From: Acheta domesticus
Lineage: Eukaryota > Arthropoda > Insecta > Orthoptera > Gryllidae
Reading direction: 5' to 3'
Assembly (NCBI GenBank): GCA_031308135.1
Contig: JAHLJT010009436.1
Coordinates: 215,942,786 to 216,006,785 of the forward strand
Length of the DNA stretch: 64,000 nt
The position numbers were made by a program, and so were the translations under genes. The notes below the pieces were generated by a model. The model saw nothing but the letters and a program-made list of their open reading frames with translations, did no database searches and was not told the origin of the DNA. Positions 57,463-64,000 of the stretch are shown here, in pieces; the first letter of the stretch is position 1, and each line of letters begins with the position of its first letter.

Positions 57463-57524
<62 letters not shown>
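57463..57524. repeat. Compound (GT)n(GA)n microsatellite
   Basis: A GT run (57463-57488) passes directly into a GA run (57488-57524). It encodes Val-Cys/Glu-Arg or Leu-Ser/Thr-His repeats in overlapping frames, which are not proteins. Confidence 0.95.
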
Positions 57525-57527
<3 letters not shown>

Positions 57528-58420
57528 GGGCGCAACAGAGACAGGGCCTTTGGGGCGTTGTCGGTGGCCATAAATTCCTCTTTGCGACACCCCCTCCCCG
57601 TTGTGGTGTCTCAATCGAAGAGGACGAGTTGAGAATAGGGTGGGGCTACTTGAGGGGCGAGCATTTGGATGTATCCGCCCGCGTAGACCTTAGGACAGGA
57701 TCGTTTTCATTGGATGCATTGTCGGTGTTCGTACTGTAATGAGAGGCAGCGAAGCACTTAAGTTTTTCATAATTATTTCTCACGTTTTGTCAGTGACGAC
57801 GTTCTATACACACATTTTATGTATAAAAACATCAATAACAGTCTTTCCTAAATGAAACTATTATTCTCTTACGTTTTTATTAGTATCTCCGCTTTCTTGA
57901 TGTCTACCAGCTACTAACGTTGTGGATGCAGTTCATTTCCCCCCACCTTAATGTTTGCCCATAGACATATTTTTCTGCAGATGGAAGAATGTGTTTTCAC
58001 TACAGTTATTCAGCAAGAATTAAAAAACCTGAAAAAAGAAATTGTCTAGTTCACTTTTTACATGAAACTTTGGATAAATGTTTCATATTGGGGGAAAATT
58101 TTGATAGAATAAAAGAAAAATTTAGTTAGCAATGATATATGAAATTTAATTACTTCGAAATCTCATTAGTAGCTTTCAAAGTACTAAAATCTACCAAAAT
58201 CTCTAACTGTAATAAAAAAACTTAAAAAATAATAGTATAACTACTTCCAAAAGCGGAATAAATCATTAGAAAGAAATCATCTCAAACAATCGCATATATA
58301 TTGAACGTTGGAAGACCCGAGTGCATTTTAAGGACTGAAGGAACACTCAAATTTTAGCCTCATTTATCATATTTTATACGTCCTGCATATCGAAAGCGGT
58401 TACTGCCAGAGTACTCTCGC
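57525..58420. other. Short GC patch then AT-rich spacer
   Basis: 57525-57690 is GC-balanced; the rest is AT-rich. Nothing recognised. Confidence 0.45.
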
Positions 58421-58496
58421 AAGTCAACTTAAGCAACGGAAGCACGTCCTCTCACCCCTGAGTCCGCTCGAGGCGCTCTGAGAGCGCGCGCTCGCC

Positions 58497-58537
<41 letters not shown>

Positions 58538-58770
58538 GGGGGAAATTATCGAAGTCGAAGCAGCGCTATCAACTGCCGTCCCATCGGCATGCACGTCGCG
58601 AGCCTCGCAGGGGAGGGAGGACAGGGACGGAGCGGGCTTCAAACCCCGACCCCTTCTCCCCCTCTCCTCTCTCCATCCCTCAGCCAGTCCTCCTCTCGCC
58701 TTCAATTCCTCCGAACGTGACGCGACGCGACCTTCCCTCTTCGCAGAACGAGTAATACAATTTCCCCCCA
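58421..58770. repeat. GC patch with (GA)n microsatellite
   Basis: A GA run with minor interruptions (58499-58540) lies in a CpG-containing, C/T-rich block. The Ser/Leu-rich 115-codon minus-strand ORF is low complexity. Confidence 0.75.
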
Positions 58771-59150
58771 AAATTATGCCCGCGGAATATTTTAAACGGG
58801 CCGCAGCTGCTCAAATATTGGAGAAATACGGGGAAAGAAGCTCGCTCACCCTAGCCCTCGTAAAGACCACTTCTGTAACAATATTTACACGCGCGACTGT
58901 CGTCCAGGGGAAAGGGAAGCTTGTGCGTGTGGTCTGGGAGGTGCCAACCTTTTACCAATGTCGCAGACATGTGTGGAATTCAAAGTAGGCCGAAGTGATG
59001 GGTGGTCTGAAGCAAGTTACGAGTCTCCATTTCCTTCGATTCTGGGGATATTATTTCAAATCATGCCGCGGATTTCTATTCGGATGTTTGTTTCCATTCG
59101 ATGCTCTACACGTCACACGATCAAATGCGTAATACAAAACAGATGATATT
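58771..59150. promoter_or_regulatory. Candidate regulatory block
   Basis: Single-copy balanced sequence with TTTTAAACGGGCCGCAGCTGCTC near 58790 (E-box CAGCTG) and GTAACAATATTTAC near 58875. A 70-codon ORF (58776-58988) is unrecognised. Regulatory role inferred. Confidence 0.3.
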
Positions 59151-59550
59151 TCATCTATTTGATTACAACTAGAGGTAAGGTTTCTAGTTGCTGATATTTG
59201 AATCGTCAATTAAATATGAAATGAGCTATCATTGCAATCTCAGTATTCGGTATCAGAGAATATTTGAAAACAAAATTTTGCTATATATTATTCGAATATT
59301 CGCTTTGAATTATGTGAGGGATAGACCATAACTTTCCATGAAAGATGTTCGCAACGAAGGCGATTTGTGTTATAAACCCTTAACCTACTTTCTGCTAATA
59401 TTTACCAACGTTCTGCTGTCAAAAGACTATACGTTCCTTGAAAAAAAAGAGCTGATAAATGTCATTATTCTTCACATCGTAAAGAAGTGCGAAGAACACG
59501 ACACAAATAACGAGCAACACGAAGATGATCAAAACATGTCAGAACAATTC
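59151..59550. other. AT-rich spacer with small hairpin
   Basis: CAACTAGA (59166-59173) and TCTAGTTG (59182-59189) form a small hairpin. The start of an unrecognised 159-codon ORF (59338-59817) falls here. Confidence 0.45.
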
Positions 59551-60370
59551 CCACCAAACGAAAGGACCGCATCCTCTAAAAATGGGACAACTCATTTACG
59601 AAATATCTCTTCGGAGGCGCCCAGAGGAAGGCTCTTCCTCGCACAAGGCTCTCCAGACTCCTCCCCCTCTCAAACGCGGCGCATCATTTTCTTTATGCCT
59701 GCGAAGAAGGCGGCGCCCGCCCCAATTTCAAGGCGAATGTGTAGTAAAAGAGTTATTTCTCAATTATTTGCACAAGAATACGGCGGCAGTATAGACAGCC
59801 GAGTACACATATTATAATGGAAAGCAGCCTTCTCCACGGTACACAAAGGGGAAAGGAAATTTCGCCCTGGAGAGGCAGCCTGGGGGGAAAAGGAGTAGAA
59901 TCGGAGGATGGGCGAAGGCAGAAACGGGTGGCTGGCGGGGGCGGGGGCGGGGGGCCGTTCACGGTGAGCGCGCGTTCTCGAAGACGGAGCGATGTTTATC
60001 GACGTATAAAGTCGATAATGATGCTGTGAATACAGAGTCGCGCGGTTAACTGCGTAGAGGAAACTTTCATGGAAAAACGTGTCGGTGGCAGCGCCTTTCC
60101 CGACCGAGGACTTGGCGTCGCGACGGCACCTGGTGACGGCCCGCTCGCCAATGGAGTCGGCGCCCGCGCCGTTAACGAACGTGTCCTTGTTTGTGCTTGC
60201 TTAAGCGATAAAAGCGCGCTGGCTGATGCTCGCCGCCGCCGCATCGCGGCGCGCAAACGTGCCGAGAAAGCCCGGCATTGTGCCGTAGAGCCCGGGGAGT
60301 TGAGGTGTGAAATTTTATCAGGTAATTTTACCGCTACTGGTGTACTACTCGTTGGGACGTAAAAGAGAGT
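59551..60370. other. Balanced block then CpG-rich island
   Basis: 59560-59820 is single-copy and balanced with AAAAGAGTTATTTC and CAATTATTTGCAC near 59747; 59870-60310 is CpG-rich with a G-run near 59937. Unrecognised opposing ORFs of 97 and 130 codons. Candidate regulatory island. Confidence 0.4.
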
Positions 60371-60860
60371 TCTGGATAAGGGGTACACTTATAATGATAT
60401 TGCATTATAAAAGAGAAAAATGCGTTATAGGAACATGCAAACCTTTTTCTAGTCTGTACTAGTTCTCCCAGTTTATGGTTACCTAAGGACCGTCATCAAA
60501 AGTTCTTGCTCGTGATACGGTGAAATATGGTAACTATTCAATAGTTCAGTCAACATAATACTAATTAATTATATTAAAATAATAATGTAATTTTAAATTA
60601 CATTAATGCAGTGAATTTTAGAAATTCAGTTCATTATCAATATTATATATAATTGAACACAATAGATTTTCTTTGTTAAATTTGTGAACCAAGCTATATG
60701 ATGAATTGACATTTCAGTTCGAAATTATAATAATTGACCAGAATTTGCGGTAGCCGAACTAGTGTTCCGCTTAAAATTAGGTAAATTTTAAAAAATTGCT
60801 GGAAACACAGAGTTGCGAAATAGCGTACTAATGAAACAAATTATCTGAAAGGCAAATTTT
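60371..60860. other. AT-rich spacer
   Basis: AT-rich, with a perfect short palindrome TAATGTAATTT/AAATTACATTA near 60583. Nothing else recognised. Confidence 0.5.
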
Positions 60861-61085
60861 TTCGTCACGCCGCTCACTATTCACGCTCAAACCTCGGCCG
60901 ACTAATTACTCTATAGTGGCGCACCCTTTAGAGATTGCAGGCGGCCGCAATTACGTATTATAACTTACTCCGTCCGCCCTACAACCGCAAATTAATTTTT
61001 GAAGTCCCCGCGCTCCCCAAAGTGAAGGGATAAATGAGACGGAAATGGAGCAACATCTGGATGAGCCTAGGAGTTCATTATCTTT
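60861..61085. promoter_or_regulatory. Candidate regulatory block
   Basis: Single-copy sequence mixing CpG-rich and AT motifs: GGCCGACTAATTACTC near 60895, GCGGCCGCAATTACGTATTA near 60941 (homeodomain-like), GATAAATGAGACGG near 61029. No ORF. Conserved-element-like appearance; inference. Confidence 0.35.
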
Positions 61086-61260
61086 TCACGATCAATGGCC
61101 ACCGACTCAAAGGGACGGTCCAGAAAAGCAGAAAAGGATTGTACGCGCCCCAGGGAAAGTAAATTAATCGTGAACCCTCTCGTGACGCGAGCGGGTATTG
61201 GGCGTGGCGCGGAGAGACGGGAGGGCGGTGGTGGAGGCGGTGGCGGAGGCGGTGGTGGTG

Positions 61261-61392
61261 GAGAGCGGGCGGGAGAGCGGGCGGGAGAGCGGGCGGGAGA
61301 GCGGGCGGGAGAGCGGGCGGGAGAGCGGGCGGGAGAGCGGGCGGGAGAGCGGGCGGGAGAGCGGGCGGGAGATGGGGCGGGAGAGCGGGCGG
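61261..61392. repeat. 12-bp satellite array, related to the one at 23 kb
   Basis: Eleven units of GAGAGCGGGCGG, one of them variant (GAGATGGGGCGG, 61369-61380), directly after a GGT run. The unit differs from the 23-kb unit GCGAGCGGGCGG by one base and has the same length. Flanks 61180-61260 and 61393-61700 are GC-rich. Long ORFs on both strands (127 and 178 codons) follow from the stop-free 12-bp unit. Confidence 0.95.
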
Positions 61393-62020
61393 GAAACCGT
61401 GCGGGCGGGTGGGTGGGTGTGGGCGGGCGAGGACCGTCCCAAAGCATCACACGCTCTCATCTCAGCAGTTCGAGGAAGGGGAAGGTAGGTTCAAGTCCGG
61501 CGCGTAAGTCCGCCGATCGTCCAAAGGCCCCACCAGCTAATTGCAGGCATCGCCACCTGTCTGAGGCGGCCTGCGACCGGCGGCGCCACAAAGGAGCACC
61601 CGCGCCCTGGGCGGTGACCCCGGCCGACTAATCACGTGGCGACAGAAGCCCCCCCCTCCCACTCCAACCCCTACCACCCGGCTTGGGATCCCATCCCACC
61701 CTAACGGAGCGCTAATATCCGGCTGACTCACTTGAAGCTTTCAACGGGACGCCGCCGCGTCGGTCGCTGATGAGATGGACCGCCCCGAAAGAGAGCGTGG
61801 GGCGACCCAACGAAGAGAGCGAGCTTGACTCCCAAACTCGTTACTCCGTCCGATAGACGGATAGAAAAAAAGTACAGGAAGGCGAAGCAGAAGTAGAAGA
61901 AGCGGCGGCGACGGCGGCGGAAGCAAAAACGCGTCCGCTGGCCCGTGCCAATCTGCCGAGGGGCCCGCTGGCCTGCTTCAAAGCCGGTGTCGCTGACGAC
62001 GTCGACGGCCGCGGAGGCGG

Positions 62021-62051
<31 letters not shown>

Positions 62052-62280
62052 AATGCGGCGGCAGCAAGTCCGGCGCCACGACGCCGCTTCGGGGACGCGA
62101 CGGTAAAGTTGTCCGCGAGTCCTCCGACGCCATTCGGAAATAAACTAATATCTTACAGATTTCGCCGGTGAATAGGTCACGTGACGTGGCGCCGCGCGGC
62201 CAGAGACGCGAAGTTTCCGGGAGGACATTCAGGGCCCTCCTCCTGCGCAAGCTACGGCGCCGGCATCTCCTGGTTTAATC
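61393..62280. other. CpG-rich islands with CGG runs
   Basis: 61430-61660 is single-copy with CAGCTAATTGCAGGC near 61530 and CACCTGTC near 61555 (homeodomain and E-box-like). 61740-62270 is CpG-rich with GGC runs (61902-61920, 62022-62050). GGTTCAAGTCC near 61486 matches a tRNA B box but has no A box. No credible ORF; candidate promoter or enhancer islands. Confidence 0.4.
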
Positions 62281-62904
62281 AGAGAGGAGCTTAGGGGTGA
62301 ATGGGAAAGGTTGCGACGAAAGGGGCTGCGTGGATGAGGATGAGCAGGGGCACCATTAGCAGGATGTTACTGTACGTGAATGCACTGGACGGTGGTTGAC
62401 GAGTACGTTTTGAATTTTAAGGAACAATAAATCATGAACAATGGATTACACGACAGTGAGAATAATGAAAAATATTACAGAGCTGATATATGGTGAAAAG
62501 TAAACACGGCGATTGACTCTAACAGGAAAAACAATATTAAATGGTAGTACACAGAGAAGTGACGAAAACATTGATGGATGGAAAAAGAAAGGAGGAAGAG
62601 ATAAGGTGAGATACAGAAATTGAATGAGGGATGAAACAGGGGAGAGGAGTAACAAGAATAACAGATTTTATAAGTTATATGAAAAGTGAGCAGCAGCAAA
62701 ATATTACCGTAGAAGATGCAAAGGAATAAGAAAAATGATGAATAACATGAATAAAATAGAAAAGGACGGATGGGAACGAAGAATAACTAGTCGGTAGGAT
62801 GAATAACTTAAATAAAGGTGTTTTATCGTTTTTTGAAATGCGTACAAGCAAATGAATAGATAAAAGGGTACATGCACAATCATATTTGGACAAATCCGAT
62901 GACA
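62281..62904. other. Purine-rich AT spacer, nothing recognised
   Basis: A/G-biased noncoding sequence up to the MITE target site. Confidence 0.5.
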
Positions 62905-62912
62905 ATTTGAGC

Positions 62913-63183
62913 CAGGGGCGGATCCAGCCGATTATTGGGGGGGGGGGGGGGGGAGACATCCTAGATTTTTGTTAAACACTTAAAATATTTCTTATTATAT
63001 TATTTATTATATTAATATAATTAGGTACTAGCGATATTATATTATACAATAATGTTGTTTAAATAATTACATAGATCGAACATAAGTAAATATTTAAATA
63101 AATTTTTACAAATAAAGGAAAGTAAACGAAAGCTCTAGGCCTTTTTTTGGATGGGGCCATGGCCGCCCCTGGATCCGCCAATG
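62913..63183. mobile_element. hAT-type MITE with perfect 8-bp target duplication
   Basis: A 271-bp element flanked by the identical 8-mer ATTTGAGC at 62905-62912 and 63184-63191. Terminal inverted repeats are CAGGGGCGGATCCAG (62913-62927) and the complement of CATTGGCGGATCCAG (63169-63183), 13 of 15 identical. An 8-bp target duplication and a CAGGGGCGGATCCA-type end are features of hAT elements. The interior has a G17 run (62937-62953) and AT-rich sequence with no transposase, so the element is non-autonomous. The intact duplication suggests a fairly recent insertion. Confidence 0.9.
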
Positions 63184-63191
63184 ATTTGAGC

Positions 63192-63840
63192 AAACTACGA
63201 TGTATCGATGTGCGGGTGGGCAGATTTAACGCCAGTCTCGTATACAGTCGACACCTTGCTTTGGGACGAGCGTGCAACATTCGTACACGAGTTCGCGCGG
63301 TTGAACTAAACTCGGGGGAAAGTAGGCGGCTAAGTTCGGGCGGCATTCACTAGCCACCAACTCCTCCCCGCCGAGTTCCAACTCCGGTCGCGCGAGCGTG
63401 CTACTTCCACTTCCGTTTGCACGGCTCGCGGGCCGTGAAATTTTAACAAGTATTACTCTCATATCTCATTTCTTTCGCGGAGGGGGAGGAGGGGCGGGGG
63501 GGAGGATGGAGAGAGGACGGGTTCGCGGAGGACGCTCAAGAGGCGGCGAAATAAACTTGGGGGAAGTGTGGCGCCAACGCGAACCCTAACGCTGGCGCTG
63601 GAGCGCGCCGAACCGCGGCCCGCGTTGAAAGCGCCGAGACAAACCAGACGCCCGCCGCTGCGCCTTTGTCGACAGCGCGCCCAGCGCCGCCGCCGCCGCC
63701 GCCGCCAAGTTTCTGGAAGCGTCACGCGCAAGAGACGCCGCGAGAAAGCAGGCGAGCAGGAACGGAACGGAGGGAGGGAGGGAGGCGGCGTGTAAGACCG
63801 CGAGAGGGTAGATCGGAGACGTTGGCGCAATGTGACGTCA
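63192..63840. promoter_or_regulatory. CpG-rich island ending in a perfect CRE (candidate promoter)
   Basis: CpG-rich, mostly single-copy segment with a CCG run (63685-63707) and a GGGA run near 63768. TGACGTCA at 63833-63840 is a perfect CRE. A tiny ATG-TGA upstream ORF (63830-63835) overlaps its start. The island directly precedes the candidate first coding exon, which fits a promoter and 5' UTR. The 167-codon minus-strand ORF (63459-63962) is unrecognised. Confidence 0.4.
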
Positions 63841-63855
63841 AGTAATAAAATCAAA

Positions 63856-63879
63856 ATGAATGTCCCGTCGAGATTCAAG
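63856..63879 (+). CDS. Possible first coding exon (8 codons), gene continues off the right edge
   Basis: ATG at 63856 lies in TCAAAATGA, a good insect start context. The frame reads M-N-V-P-S-R-F-K and ends exactly at AAG|GTAAGA, a canonical splice donor (GT at 63880). An in-frame stop (TAA, 63793-63795) lies upstream with no other in-frame ATG between, so this would be the true start. A CpG-rich island and CRE sit just upstream. Without splicing the frame would stop after a further 11 codons. I do not recognise the protein from eight residues, and similar ATG-donor pairs arise by chance (for example at 36228), so this is only a candidate. Confidence 0.25.
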
Positions 63880-64000
63880 GTAAGATTTCTCCATTCGGAC
63901 GCCCCCTCACGGTAAACTTGGGAGCTTCCGCGAATGAGGAAAGATGAGAGAAGATACTTCAAGGTGTTCTTAGCTTTGTTCGATATGGAAGTTGATGAAT

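Noticed and set aside
61484..61500. GGTTCAAGTCC, a good B-box match
   Set aside because: No A box or cloverleaf upstream; sequence belongs to a GC-rich single-copy block.
1..64000. rRNA, intact tRNA, known insect microRNAs, CRISPR arrays, bacterial operons or viral genes
   Set aside because: None recognised by eye on either strand; composition and repeats are those of noncoding eukaryotic DNA.

Overview
The window looks like nuclear DNA of a eukaryote, most likely an arthropod with a large genome (perhaps an insect). It has no dense ORF layout, no operons and no ribosome-binding sites. Instead it holds DNA transposons with target-site duplications, tRNA-derived SINE-like repeats, many microsatellites, and an alternation of AT-rich spacers with short, sharply bounded CpG-rich islands. 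The species cannot be named from the sequence alone. I found no rRNA or intact tRNA gene, no CRISPR array, and no ORF that I recognise as a known protein family. Every long ORF is the by-product of a GC-rich or C/T-rich simple repeat. The only coding signal I list is a possible short first coding exon at the right edge (63856-63879). It follows a CpG-rich island, a perfect CRE and an upstream in-frame stop, and ends at a canonical splice donor.

Layout. 1-13.9 kb: AT-rich spacers with GC islands at 1.4, 5.4, 7.0, 8.4, 9.7, 11.2 and 12.8 kb, a 390-bp foldback element (8992-9382) and a long GAAACG-type hairpin (12472-12670). 13.95-15.86 kb: a non-autonomous TA-target transposon with about 455-bp inverted termini. 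16.4-29.9 kb: GC islands and conserved-looking single-copy blocks, a degenerate minisatellite (21.07-21.70 kb) and a 12-bp satellite (23.1-23.7 kb). 30-48 kb: more AT spacer and islands, one minus-strand SINE (33.5-33.8 kb) and a 10-bp-phased TTAGTCA array (38.78 kb). 48.4-53.4 kb: two 835-bp repeats in inverted orientation enclosing 3.3 kb that contains a hammerhead-like hairpin (49.45-49.56 kb), another inverted repeat (50.09-50.69 kb) and a GGY microsatellite. 53.4-64 kb: islands, a SINE with a TTA tail (55.17-55.52 kb), a second array of the same 12-bp satellite family (61.26 kb), a hAT-type MITE with a perfect 8-bp target duplication (62.9-63.2 kb) and the possible first exon.

Reading of the whole. 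The single-copy blocks mix CpG-rich flanks with compact homeodomain-, POU-, CRE-, Grainyhead- and YY1-like motifs. Together with the lack of genes, this suggests a regulatory gene desert, possibly upstream of the gene that may start at the right edge. That is inference: no alignment, expression or chromatin data were available.
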